NCBI GenBank assembly: GCA_027450065.1
Contig: DAIDKK010000008.1
Coordinates: forward strand, 1-33,049
Length of the DNA stretch: 33,049 nucleotides
Direction of reading: 5' to 3'
Origin: Candidatus Saccharimonadota bacterium
GTDB taxonomy: Bacteria > Patescibacteriota > Saccharimonadia > Saccharimonadales > UBA4665
Shown here piece after piece: positions 13,261 to 21,588 of this stretch. Each line of letters begins with the position of its first letter. Positions within the stretch are counted from its first letter, which is position 1. Made by a program: the position numbers and the translations under genes. The notes under the pieces were generated by a model. It worked only from the letters and a program-made list of their open reading frames with translations, ran no database searches and was not told the origin of the DNA.

Positions 13261-15509
13261 GTCTTCCTACTATAGTCGGCACTGCGTACAGAGGAGATAG
13301 TACAGCGAATGTTTCGTCTACTCAGAGCATGGCCTGTCCTCTGCCGCCAGGAATCGCCGAAGGTGATCTGCTTGTGTATGTTGTAACATCCTTCACCCAG
13401 CCCTGGTCAGTTAGCCCGAGTGATACGGTTGCCTGGACTCGTATAGCGCCGTACGCCTATTCTGGCACGCTGACGTTTGATATATTTGTCACAACGTATA
13501 CGACGACCTTAAATCTGGCATTTTTTTCAAATGATACGACACTACGCCGCGCGACACCGGCGACGATAGCAATCCGCGGCTGGACGGGTAATATCGCTGA
13601 TTTAGCCGTAGGGTCCGAAGGGCTACGGGTATCAGAGGGTTTGGATGGGTACCACACGATTGCGCCGAGTGTTACGACTACCCAGAGTGACTCTTTGGTA
13701 CTGTCTACATTCGTCGAACGGACGACTGCCACTACGAATGAGCCTGCAGGTGCAAGTGTGAATGTTGGCACACTTGATCTTGCTTTTTTCCCGACCAGTA
13801 GCGCTATTGAATCAGTGCTGTTTAGTCATATTGAGCAAGCTACAGCGGGTGCCTCTGGTGATGTTACGGCAACATACCCTAATATACAGACGAACAATGG
13901 AATAGCTGTACAGCTTGCGATACCAGGAGGTACGAGCGGTGTTCCAGTCGACATCCCCGTGTTACTTACTGGTACCGGTAATCTTGAGGAATGGGATAAG
14001 GGTGCAACCTACACGAGTAGCGTAACGGTAAATATGCCAGCGAATGTTGCGGTCGGCGACGTACTACTACTACTAGGCTATAACTCTTCAAGCTATGTCC
14101 CGGTACCTGACCTAGCTGGTTGCACACAGATTACACCTACGCCTGCAAGTAGTACATACCGTGATCTTCTGGCCTATGTATATCCCGTGCCAGATCAAGC
14201 TACCCTAACTTCATTACCTGCCACCGTTACCATGACTTCGTCTGGTGCAGGGCGTATGTTTGCGCTTGTAGCTCGTGTGACTGGCGTGAACCTTACTACA
14301 CCGCTTGATGTATCCGGGGCATGGAACAATCCGTACAGTACTTCGGACGGCTATGTTCCTGGGGTGTCGGGTGCCCGCAGCAACTCTCTCGCGATATTGA
14401 TAGGCTATAGCAACAGCATTTCTTCGTACCCGATTGTCACAGATGCAACTGCTGGCGATATGACCAAATGCGGTATATGGTCTGCTGATGACGGAGGTGT
14501 CAGTAGCCATTCCCAGCTTTACGTCTTCAATCGGTCGGTAAACAGCGACGGTACAGTACCTAATACGACGTTTATGCCAAATCAAACAGTGTCGAACTTG
14601 GGTGGCTTAATGTTTGCGCTTACCGCAAAAACAGCAGCGCCCCGTGGGGTGCAAGCGGCCTATGTGACTGCCGGTGGCACGCAATCTGGTGCACTCTACA
14701 TTATGACGAGTAGCGGACCCGCACTGATTAGTTCGACACACCATGTTCCGACCGGCTATGCAACGGTAGCTACTATGCTTACGACGCCCTCCTTTGCGGT
14801 TGCTCACCGTGGTGGCTCACTCTCATATCCCGAGATGTCACTCTATGCCTACACACAATCTGTTATCGATGGGTATGGCGCGGTAGAGTTGTCACTGGCT
14901 CGGACAAGTGACGGAGTATGGTTTGGTCTACATGACTCTACGCTTGATCGTACTTCAGGCGTGAGTGGCGTCACGGCCTCGTCACTTACCTGGGCTCAGG
15001 TACAGACCTATAGTATTTTGGGTTCAACGGCCACCGATAATCCTTCGCAGCCGAATAGGCCCTATATGCAATGGGAAGAGCTTATTGCGGCCTACTATCC
15101 GTCGCATGTTATTTTTGTTGATCCTAAAACAGCATTATCGTATCGCTCGGAGTTGTTAGCTATGATGGATGCACTGCCTGGGACACCGCAGGATCACCTT
15201 GTCGCTAAATATTACGGTGTCGAGGGTGGAGTGGGTAATACGGGATGGGCACATGATGCGGCTACGCATGGCTATGAACGATGGGGATATTTCTATGATA
15301 CCGATGCGAGTAATTTTGCGGCCTATGAGGGAAGGTGGAGCATACTCGGCTTAAATTACACAGCTAGCCAAGCAACCTGGAATACGATGCTTTCGTACGG
15401 GAAACCTGTCATTGGACATGTCTGCCCGACTCAAGCCTCGGTTACAGCTGCGCTCAGCTATGGTGCGGCTGGAGTAATGGTCTCGGGCACCTCGGTCGTG
15501 ACGCCGTAA
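13257..15509 (+). CDS. Tail-tip-like protein with C-terminal GDPD domain
   Basis: 750 aa. Two tandem beta-rich domains of similar plan (about 1-225 and 235-460; P-x-G-I-A-E-G-D-L-L-V versus P-A-N-V-A-V-G-D-V-L-L) resemble minor tail domains of actinophages. The C-terminus (about 510-750) is a glycerophosphodiester phosphodiesterase fold: H517-R-G, P-E-M-S, E544-L-S, H559-D, R-T-S-G, a V-D-P-K strand, and a final G-V-M-V-S. Such domains hydrolyse glycerophosphodiesters, including teichoic-acid-like polymers in some phages. The usual E-x-D metal pair reads E-L-S here, so one ligand differs. No signal peptide. Translation is coupled to the 99-aa gene. Confidence 0.8.
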   Translation: MSLPTIVGTAYRGDSTANVSSTQSMACPLPPGIAEGDLLVYVVTSFTQPWSVSPSDTVAWTRIAPYAYSGTLTFDIFVTTYTTTLNLAFFSNDTTLRRATPATIAIRGWTGNIADLAVGSEGLRVSEGLDGYHTIAPSVTTTQSDSLVLSTFVERTTATTNEPAGASVNVGTLDLAFFPTSSAIESVLFSHIEQATAGASGDVTATYPNIQTNNGIAVQLAIPGGTSGVPVDIPVLLTGTGNLEEWDKGATYTSSVTVNMPANVAVGDVLLLLGYNSSSYVPVPDLAGCTQITPTPASSTYRDLLAYVYPVPDQATLTSLPATVTMTSSGAGRMFALVARVTGVNLTTPLDVSGAWNNPYSTSDGYVPGVSGARSNSLAILIGYSNSISSYPIVTDATAGDMTKCGIWSADDGGVSSHSQLYVFNRSVNSDGTVPNTTFMPNQTVSNLGGLMFALTAKTAAPRGVQAAYVTAGGTQSGALYIMTSSGPALISSTHHVPTGYATVATMLTTPSFAVAHRGGSLSYPEMSLYAYTQSVIDGYGAVELSLARTSDGVWFGLHDSTLDRTSGVSGVTASSLTWAQVQTYSILGSTATDNPSQPNRPYMQWEELIAAYYPSHVIFVDPKTALSYRSELLAMMDALPGTPQDHLVAKYYGVEGGVGNTGWAHDAATHGYERWGYFYDTDASNFAAYEGRWSILGLNYTASQATWNTMLSYGKPVIGHVCPTQASVTAALSYGAAGVMVSGTSVVTP

Positions 15510-15620
15510 TAACGAGCAGTAAATTGATGACTTGGATTATCCCGTCGTCTCTGTAAAAGTAGTGTACGGATTAACTTCATACCATTATCCACGAAACAGG
15601 GTGAAGCGTGTTGGTTCGTG

Positions 15621-15629
15621 TGGTAAAAT
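15621..15629 (+). promoter_or_regulatory. Extended -10 for the pilM/ftsA-like operon, near-leaderless
   Basis: TGG-TAAAAT, the same box as before mnmA, ends 9 nt before the ATG at 15639. No Shine-Dalgarno is present. Confidence 0.55.
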
Positions 15630-15638
15630 AAAGCGGAT

Positions 15639-16937
15639 ATGCTTGATAAGTTCAAGGACCTCAAAACTGCTGCTGTAACACGCGTAAAAACGGCCAGAAA
15701 GCAAACGCCTACCGAGAGACATCTCGTGGCGCTTGATATAGGTACGGAATATGTCAAGGCGCTGATTGGGAGAGTCACCGACGATGGCCTCGAAATTATT
15801 GGCGCGGGCAGGGCCCACCAGAAACTGAGTGACATGCAGGCCGGTGCTATTGCTGACATAGGAGGAGTCGTCGAGAACTGCGATGCTGCACTCAATGAAG
15901 CCGAGCAGCAAGCTGGTGTCAGCGTGCGTAGCGCAATCATTGGTATAGCCGGTGAGCTCGTCAAGGGCACGACTACCACCGTAAGAGTAGTTCGCAATCA
16001 GCCCGATAAAGCACTCGACATAATGGAAGTTGAGCGAATTATTAAGCTTGTGCAACAGCGCGCCGAGGCAAAGGCCAAAAAACAGCTTGCCTGGGAACTC
16101 GGGGGTAAACAGGTAGAAGTCAAGCTCGTCAATAGTGCACTTGTAGGCATAGAGATAGATGGATATCCGGTAACGAATCCGGTTGGTTTCCAGGGGCGAG
16201 ATGTCTTGGTCCAGCTCTACACTGCATTTGCGCCAATGATTCATATTGGTGCTCTTGAGCGCACCGCGCAGCAACTTGATCTTGACCTTGTTGCGGTAGC
16301 AGCAGAGCCATTTGCAGTCGCTCGTTCAGTAATCGGAGACGACCAATCTGCCAGTATGAGCGCAATCCTGATGGATGTTGGTGGTGGTACCACAGATATT
16401 GCGGTCGTGAATGATGGCGGCGTCCAGGGCACCAAGATGTTTGGTATTGGTGGCCGGGCCTACACTCGCTCAATTGAGCGTGATTTGAATATCGACTTCG
16501 ATGATGCTGAGCAGCTCAAACTTGGGCTAGCGGTCAATAGCGTGCCTGCCAAACGAGCTGAGGCAGTCGAGAGATCACTCGGTAAGGTCCTGGATGTCTG
16601 GGTGAGTGGTATTGAGCTGGCGCTGAGTGAGTTTACGAAGCTTGATCATCTACCGCATCGCCTCTATCTTTGCGGCGGTGGCTCGTCACTTCAAATGCTC
16701 GTTGACCGGTTACACGATAGTGACTGGTATAGCTCGCTACCCTTTACGCGAAAACCAATCGTTGAGTACATTCGTCCTGACCAAGTAATTGGAATGCATG
16801 ATTTGACTGGCAAAATAACTGACCATACTTATATAACCGCCATGGGGTTACTCCGTGTTGGCCTCGATACGGTACAATATACGGGTAAAAGCGGTGATAC
16901 CGTAAAAGAGAAACTCGACAGGATACTGCATGTCTAA
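15639..16937 (+). CDS. PilM/FtsA-like actin-family ATPase
   Basis: 432 aa. An N-terminal basic stretch of about 28 residues is followed by the actin-fold phosphate-1 motif A-L-D-I-G-T-E-Y-V-K (31-40), an SHS2-type insertion (about 110-190), phosphate-2 L-M-D-V-G-G-G-T-T-D-I (244-254) and the adenosine motif L-Y-L-C-G-G-G-S-S (342-350). These mark the FtsA/PilM/MreB superfamily. FtsA tethers FtsZ to the membrane; PilM is the cytoplasmic platform of type IV pili. No FtsA-type C-terminal amphipathic helix is obvious. The next gene encodes a membrane protein with an N-terminal cytoplasmic region, a possible partner as in PilM-PilN. The choice between the two is open. Confidence 0.8.
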   Translation: MLDKFKDLKTAAVTRVKTARKQTPTERHLVALDIGTEYVKALIGRVTDDGLEIIGAGRAHQKLSDMQAGAIADIGGVVENCDAALNEAEQQAGVSVRSAIIGIAGELVKGTTTTVRVVRNQPDKALDIMEVERIIKLVQQRAEAKAKKQLAWELGGKQVEVKLVNSALVGIEIDGYPVTNPVGFQGRDVLVQLYTAFAPMIHIGALERTAQQLDLDLVAVAAEPFAVARSVIGDDQSASMSAILMDVGGGTTDIAVVNDGGVQGTKMFGIGGRAYTRSIERDLNIDFDDAEQLKLGLAVNSVPAKRAEAVERSLGKVLDVWVSGIELALSEFTKLDHLPHRLYLCGGGSSLQMLVDRLHDSDWYSSLPFTRKPIVEYIRPDQVIGMHDLTGKITDHTYITAMGLLRVGLDTVQYTGKSGDTVKEKLDRILHV

Positions 16938-18717
16938 TAAGCCTCCCAAGCTCGATACTATCGGAAAAATCCAAGCACCAAAACTTGCGACTATTAGTGG
17001 TACCAATTCAAAGGAAACCGTCTATGTTGACGTTGACGATGAAATTACCACCATCATCGACAAAGTACGAGGCGCTAGAGGTAAGATAGTTGCGTTGGTA
17101 CTACCAAAACGAGCCACTGTTTTGCAGAGTACTGTCAATATGAAACTCCTCAAACGTACTGTTGATGAAGCCGGCAAGAACCTAGTGTTGGTGACCACGG
17201 AAGTTGGCTTGCTGCCACTCGCCGGTTTGGTTGGCTTGCATGTAGCCGATACTCCGACGAGCCGACCGACAATACCGTCCAAGCCCGATCAGCCAAGTGA
17301 CGAGCCTGAAGCAATAGATGAGCCATTGAGTATATCTGACAATAGTGGCTCCGAAAATGAGTTTAATATGGATGAGGCTGCCAACGTGCCCATTGGTGAA
17401 CTGGCTTCTTCGGCGGGCGCAGCGGCGGTGGCAAGCGAAGTTGATGATGAGCTTGTGATGGATGATCCGGTCGCCGATAAGACTGATGTCACGCCCCTCA
17501 AAATGAACAAAAAGCTCGCCATTCCCAACTTTGATAAATTCCGTACGCGTCTGATTCTTGGCGCCCTACTCCTCATACTAGCCGCAGCCGGTTGGATTTT
17601 TGCAGCCAAGGTGCTTCCGAAGGCAACCGTATCTATTGAAACCAATTCCCAACTGGTCAAGTCTAACCTAAGCCTTACGCTCGACACTGCCGCCAAGCAG
17701 GTGGATGTTCAGAATAAGATTTTACCCGCTACGGCTCAAAGCGTCCAAAAAACCTATAGTCAACAGGTCGCAACCACGGGCCAGCAGAACAACGGCGCCA
17801 AGGCTTCTGGCTCAGTATATTTTGCATTGACCGACTGCAAGTACAATACCGTTACTATTCCTACAGGTTCAGGTATAAGTGCAGGAAATAAGACCTACAT
17901 TACCCAATCGGCCGTTACGCTTAATAGCGCAACGATAGGAGGGCAGTGTAACCCATCTAGTCTGCAGTCCTTTTGGTCGGCGACAGTCACGGTAGTAGCT
18001 CTTCAGGGTGGAAGTGACTATAATACGGCAAAAGGTACCGCCTTCACTGTTTCATCGAGTATTTCTGGCGCAAGCAGTGTGGCTGCGACAGCAAGCTCGG
18101 ACATTGCTGGTGGAACAGATAGCATTGTAAAAATTGTAGCTCAAGCAGATATCGACAGCGCCAAAGCGCAAATAGCCGCGCAGGATACATCCAGGGTGAA
18201 GCAAGAGCTAGAGAGTGACCTGCAAGCCAAGGGTATATTGCCGATCGTCGTTACCTATGTCGCTGGTAGCCAGCAAATTACCACTAGTGCAAATGTCGGA
18301 GACGCAGCCGATACAGTCACCGTTACTTCGGTTATACCATACAGTATGCTCGGGGTTCAGACCTCTGACCTAAGGCAAATTGTAGTCGCCAGTGTCGATA
18401 GTCAAATTGATGCCAGCAAACAAAAAATTCTTGACGATGGTATTGCGCATGCACAGTACACTATCCAAGATACGGCTACGCCTACGAGCGCAATTGTAAG
18501 CGCTCAGATTCAATCTATCGCTGGTCCGGAGCTCGATGCGCAGTCTCTGAAAAAACAGATTGCTGGTAAGAAGTCAGGTGACATTAAGTCGGCGATTGGC
18601 AGCCTGCCGGGCGTGACTAAAGTCGACGTAAAATACAGTCCTTTCTGGGTAACGACAGCCCCCACTAATACAAGCAAGATCACGATAAATATAGCTAAGC
18701 CGAGCGGCGCAAACTAG
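16930..18717 (+). CDS. Baseplate-J-like membrane protein
   Basis: 595 aa, overlapping the previous gene by 8 nt. Residues about 30-115 form a small alpha/beta cytoplasmic domain (V-D-V-D-D-E-I-T-T-I-I-D-K-V). Residues about 120-195 are an acidic linker, and about 207-228 a membrane helix. The extracellular part (about 230-595) is beta-rich, with A-K-A-S-G-S-V-Y-F, Y-N-T-A-K-G-T-A-F and A-G-G-T-D-S near the segment usually labelled baseplate J/gp47-like in Patescibacteria. The C-terminus has I-G-S-L-P-G-V-T-K-V-D-V-K-Y. I recognise the architecture, not the function. Fixed placement after a PilM-like ATPase suggests an envelope complex, not a phage. Confidence 0.7.
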   Translation: MSNKPPKLDTIGKIQAPKLATISGTNSKETVYVDVDDEITTIIDKVRGARGKIVALVLPKRATVLQSTVNMKLLKRTVDEAGKNLVLVTTEVGLLPLAGLVGLHVADTPTSRPTIPSKPDQPSDEPEAIDEPLSISDNSGSENEFNMDEAANVPIGELASSAGAAAVASEVDDELVMDDPVADKTDVTPLKMNKKLAIPNFDKFRTRLILGALLLILAAAGWIFAAKVLPKATVSIETNSQLVKSNLSLTLDTAAKQVDVQNKILPATAQSVQKTYSQQVATTGQQNNGAKASGSVYFALTDCKYNTVTIPTGSGISAGNKTYITQSAVTLNSATIGGQCNPSSLQSFWSATVTVVALQGGSDYNTAKGTAFTVSSSISGASSVAATASSDIAGGTDSIVKIVAQADIDSAKAQIAAQDTSRVKQELESDLQAKGILPIVVTYVAGSQQITTSANVGDAADTVTVTSVIPYSMLGVQTSDLRQIVVASVDSQIDASKQKILDDGIAHAQYTIQDTATPTSAIVSAQIQSIAGPELDAQSLKKQIAGKKSGDIKSAIGSLPGVTKVDVKYSPFWVTTAPTNTSKITINIAKPSGAN

Positions 18718-18721
18718 CAAT

Positions 18722-19153
18722 ATGGCTCAGTCGGACTACATCCTTGGCCTTGATTACGGCGAGAAGCGCATTGGCGTTGCGATTGCTCACGGTCTTGTCG
18801 GCATGCCACGACCGCTCACAACACTACAGACTTCACCGACAGTCGGGGCTGAAATCCAGACTATCGTTACTCGCGAGCAGGTTAAATTGATTGTCGTGGG
18901 CCTCCCCCGTAGCATGGATGGCCAAGTGCATGCCCAGGGTATTCGGGTGCAGGAATTTGTCACAGCGTTGAAAGGGCAGGTTTCGGTGCCCGTAGAGTTT
19001 ACTGACGAGACGCTAACGAGCATACAGGCAGAGCAAATTCTCGCAGAAGGTGCCGATGGTAAACCCATCGCCAAGGGGGCAATTGATGCGATGTCTGCTG
19101 CACTTATTCTCGAACGCTACTTTGAGGAGCGCCAGATGGAGCACGGTGCGTGA
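18722..19153 (+). CDS. ruvX: Putative pre-16S rRNA nuclease / Holliday-junction resolvase-like RuvX (YqgF)
   Basis: 143 aa, standard family length. RNase-H-like fold with catalytic acids in L-G-L-D11-Y-G-E-K-R-I-G-V-A, a V-V-G-L-P-R-S-M-D-G loop, T-D-E-T-L-T-S near residues 97-103, and D-A-M-S-A-A-L-I-L near 120-128. The family processes the 5' end of 16S rRNA and has also been linked to recombination. Starts 4 nt after the preceding stop and overlaps the following start (GTGA), so it belongs to a tight operon with mltG, a common ruvX-mltG arrangement. Confidence 0.93.
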   Translation: MAQSDYILGLDYGEKRIGVAIAHGLVGMPRPLTTLQTSPTVGAEIQTIVTREQVKLIVVGLPRSMDGQVHAQGIRVQEFVTALKGQVSVPVEFTDETLTSIQAEQILAEGADGKPIAKGAIDAMSAALILERYFEERQMEHGA

Positions 19154-20199
19154 AATATTCCTTGCGTACACCTGCTAGGCGCACCGGAAGGCTTAAACTC
19201 AGCCTAACTGTCGTAGCGGTACTCCTGGCCGTTGTACTCGTTATAGTAGGGGTTTTATGGTTTAGCTATCAAAACGGGCTGAAAGCGGTCGGTGAAAGCT
19301 CACGGGCAGTTTCAGTTACAATAAGCCAAGGTGAGACGCCGAAAGAAATTGCTGCACAGCTCAAAAAAGCCCAGCTCATTCGGAGCGCCCTTGTATTTGA
19401 ATACTACGCGCGTTGGCACCATGCCAGCCCGTACCTACAGGCCGGCACCTATGAATTTGCCGCGACGCAAAGTGTCCCAGCCATCATTGCTCAATTGACA
19501 CACGGAAAGGTGGCTATCAGTCTGGTTACGATTCTGCCGGGTCAGCGGCTCGACCAAATTCGACAATCGCTCATTGACCAAGGCTTCTCGGTTGCCTCGG
19601 TTGATGCTGCCCTTGAGCCTACGCAGTATGAATCAAGCCCCATCTTTGCCGGTAAACCAAGTGGCAATAGCCTCGAGGGGTATTTGTATCCTGACTCTTT
19701 CCAGCGCACGGCTACAACGGACCCGAAATACATTATTCAGCAATCACTTGCTGAGTTTCAGAAGCATCTGACACCTGATATAACGAATGGCTTTGCGAAC
19801 GAAGGGCTTACGACGTATCAGGGGATTATTATTGCTTCAATTGTGGAACAAGAGGCGACCAAGCAATCAGACCGTTCTCAGGCGGCGCAGGTATTCTTGA
19901 AGCGGCTGCAGCAAAATATGTCTCTCGGTAGCGATGTGACGGCCTTCTACGGTTCCATCCTGGCAGGAAAAGGCAAAGATGTTACGTATGACACGCCGTA
20001 CAACACAAGACTTCATACTGGTTTTCCGCCAACACCGATAAGCAATGTGAGCGATAGCTCACTCACGGCAGTGGCTCATCCGAGTGCAACGGATTGGCTG
20101 TATTTCGTGGCAGGGGATGATGGCACTGTGTATTTCTCAAAAACGGTGCAGGAACATGAAGCCCAAATAGCGCAATATTGTCATATTGCCTGTCAGTAG
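19150..20199 (+). CDS. mltG: Endolytic peptidoglycan transglycosylase MltG
   Basis: 349 aa from a GTG that overlaps the ruvX stop. A basic cytoplasmic tail (1-16) and one membrane helix (about 18-40) place the catalytic part outside. A LysM-like region (about 55-110) precedes the YceG core with E-G-Y-L-Y-P-D-S-F at 176-184, I-I-A-S-I-V-E-Q-E-A at 227-236 (conserved Glu pair 233/235), and Y-N-T-R near 288-291 followed by G-F-P-P-T-P-I-S-N. MltG cuts nascent glycan strands and ends their growth. Full length, with all hallmark motifs. Confidence 0.94.
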   Translation: MKYSLRTPARRTGRLKLSLTVVAVLLAVVLVIVGVLWFSYQNGLKAVGESSRAVSVTISQGETPKEIAAQLKKAQLIRSALVFEYYARWHHASPYLQAGTYEFAATQSVPAIIAQLTHGKVAISLVTILPGQRLDQIRQSLIDQGFSVASVDAALEPTQYESSPIFAGKPSGNSLEGYLYPDSFQRTATTDPKYIIQQSLAEFQKHLTPDITNGFANEGLTTYQGIIIASIVEQEATKQSDRSQAAQVFLKRLQQNMSLGSDVTAFYGSILAGKGKDVTYDTPYNTRLHTGFPPTPISNVSDSSLTAVAHPSATDWLYFVAGDDGTVYFSKTVQEHEAQIAQYCHIACQ

Positions 20200-20225
20200 A
20201 ACAGGGGTAGAGTCCATATGCTGAC

Positions 20226-20254
20226 TTGCAATAGGGCATGTATTTTGGTACCAT
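20226..20254 (+). promoter_or_regulatory. Promoter for the LysM-CHAP gene
   Basis: TTGCAA (20226-20231), 17 nt, then TACCAT (20249-20254) preceded by TGG, an extended -10. Transcription would start near 20261, giving a leader of about 175 nt before the coding region, far longer than at neighbouring genes. Confidence 0.6.
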
Positions 20255-20260
20255 TTGTCG

Positions 20261-20424
20261 GTAGCAACTACCCGTATAAACATGAGAGTAGTGGGCTACA
20301 CTTTGTACGCAAGATAACGAAATAGAACTAATTGTCGCCTAAGAAACGATCACAAGTAATATCAAGTAAAGCGCGTATATAAGTCTCGGTTTTACCGTAA
20401 AAAGTACTCTTTTTACGAAGAACC
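20261..20424 (+). promoter_or_regulatory. Structured 5' leader, candidate cis-regulatory RNA
   Basis: The predicted transcript opens with a stem of 10 bp: 20261-20265 with 20295-20299 and 20267-20271 with 20288-20292. It ends with a hairpin directly before the ribosome site: 20396-20404 with 20409-20417 (9 bp, 4-nt loop), closed further out by GGTT 20388-20391 with AACC 20421-20424. The AGGAG begins right after this last stem. The middle 85 nt shows no clear fold by eye. I do not recognise a known riboswitch; the conserved G-rich boxes of the ydaO (c-di-AMP) class are absent. Confidence 0.5.
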
Positions 20425-20436
20425 AGGAGAAATCGT

Positions 20437-21537
20437 ATTAGTACTGCACAAATTGGGTCGCTTGCGGCTCAGCATTTACAGCGTCGACGGCAACTTGCGA
20501 GTAGCCGTCTGCAAAAAACTCTAAAACGTAAAGCCGTCAAGAAGCGGCTTGTTCGTGTTGGACTTGTGAGCGCTAATCTATTGGTGCTTGTAGCGGTTCT
20601 GATATTTGTTATGACAAGTGGGCGGCAAGATCAGCCAGCACTAGCGGCAGTCGTGCAGCAGAATACGACAGCCGTAAGTCCTGTTGACCGGCTTACCTCG
20701 TACGATGTAGCGGCCAATGTGGCCCAAGCCGTGAATCTTCCAGAGAAAACGCCGATTATTAACCAAGCTCAGAGTGCCCGAGTGGCAGTGGCGGTGAGTA
20801 CAAATGAAGCCGGTATTTCAGCAAAACCACAAGTCGTCTCGACTGCCCTGAAAAGCTGGCGTGACATCACAGATTATACTGTCCAGAATGGTGAAAACGT
20901 ACAGTCAATTGCACAGAAGTTTGGTGTTACTTCGCAAAGTATTCGTTGGTCAAACGGGTTATCAACCGACACAGTTTTGGCCGGCACGAACCTGATAATC
21001 CCTCCAGTCAACGGCATTGTACACACCGTCGTAGCGGGTGACACTCCAGACAAGCTTGCGTCGACGTACCATTCCGATACTCAGAAAATTATTGATTATA
21101 ATGATGCGGAACAAGGCTTGGTGGTGGGGCGGCGTATTATTATTCCTGATGGCCAGATTATCCCAGTAGCGCGAACCTACTCGAGCTTTAGCTATATGGG
21201 GTATGGTAGCTTTACCCCAAACTATAGCTCCAATGGGTATGACTGGGGTTGGTGTACCTGGTATGCGGCGGCGCGTGCTGGCGCCCCAAGTAACTGGGGC
21301 AACGCAAACACTTGGGCGTTCTATGCTCGACTCAGTGGCTGGAAGGTAAGCTCTACCCCAACGGCTGGCGCAATTTTTCAGACTCCTGCTGGCTGGGCCG
21401 GTCACGTTGGTATTGTCGAGGAAGTCTACGCAAACGGTACTATGAAGATTAGCGACATGAATGGTATCGCCGGCTTTGGACATGTTGGCTATGGTGTTGT
21501 TTCCGTGAACGCCTACCCGAATTACATAACTCGATAA
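20437..21537 (+). CDS. LysM-CHAP peptidoglycan hydrolase, apparent ATT start
   Basis: 366 aa if it starts at the ATT at 20437, which lies 7 nt after AGGAG. The first conventional start is GTG at 20566, but it has no ribosome site and would remove a 43-residue basic cytoplasmic tail (many R/K) that precedes the membrane segment at about 44-60. Frame is open from 20401. After a linker come LysM 1 (about 146-190) and LysM 2 (about 195-238), which bind glycan strands. A CHAP domain follows, with catalytic C273 in G-W-C-T-W-Y-A-A and H323 in A-G-H-V-G-I-V-E. A membrane-anchored amidase or endopeptidase is expected, acting on its own wall or a host's. Confidence 0.88.
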   Translation: MSTAQIGSLAAQHLQRRRQLASSRLQKTLKRKAVKKRLVRVGLVSANLLVLVAVLIFVMTSGRQDQPALAAVVQQNTTAVSPVDRLTSYDVAANVAQAVNLPEKTPIINQAQSARVAVAVSTNEAGISAKPQVVSTALKSWRDITDYTVQNGENVQSIAQKFGVTSQSIRWSNGLSTDTVLAGTNLIIPPVNGIVHTVVAGDTPDKLASTYHSDTQKIIDYNDAEQGLVVGRRIIIPDGQIIPVARTYSSFSYMGYGSFTPNYSSNGYDWGWCTWYAAARAGAPSNWGNANTWAFYARLSGWKVSSTPTAGAIFQTPAGWAGHVGIVEEVYANGTMKISDMNGIAGFGHVGYGVVSVNAYPNYITR

Positions 21538-21571
21538 GCCTTCGTTTCAATTCGCGAATCTGTAATTTCTC

Positions 21572-21580
21572 TGTTATAAT
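21572..21580 (+). promoter_or_regulatory. Extended -10 for obgE, leaderless
   Basis: TGT-TATAAT, a perfect -10, ends 8 nt before the ATG at 21589, with no ribosome site between. Confidence 0.6.
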
Positions 21581-21588
21581 AAGACTCA

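Noticed and set aside
11197-18717. Complete prophage or tailocin
   Set aside because: Only fibre-type and one J-like membrane protein are seen; no capsid, terminase, sheath, tube, tape measure, integrase or lysis genes.
20261-20436. c-di-AMP (ydaO) riboswitch before the LysM-CHAP gene
   Set aside because: Context fits but the conserved G-rich boxes are not present; kept only as an unclassified structured leader.
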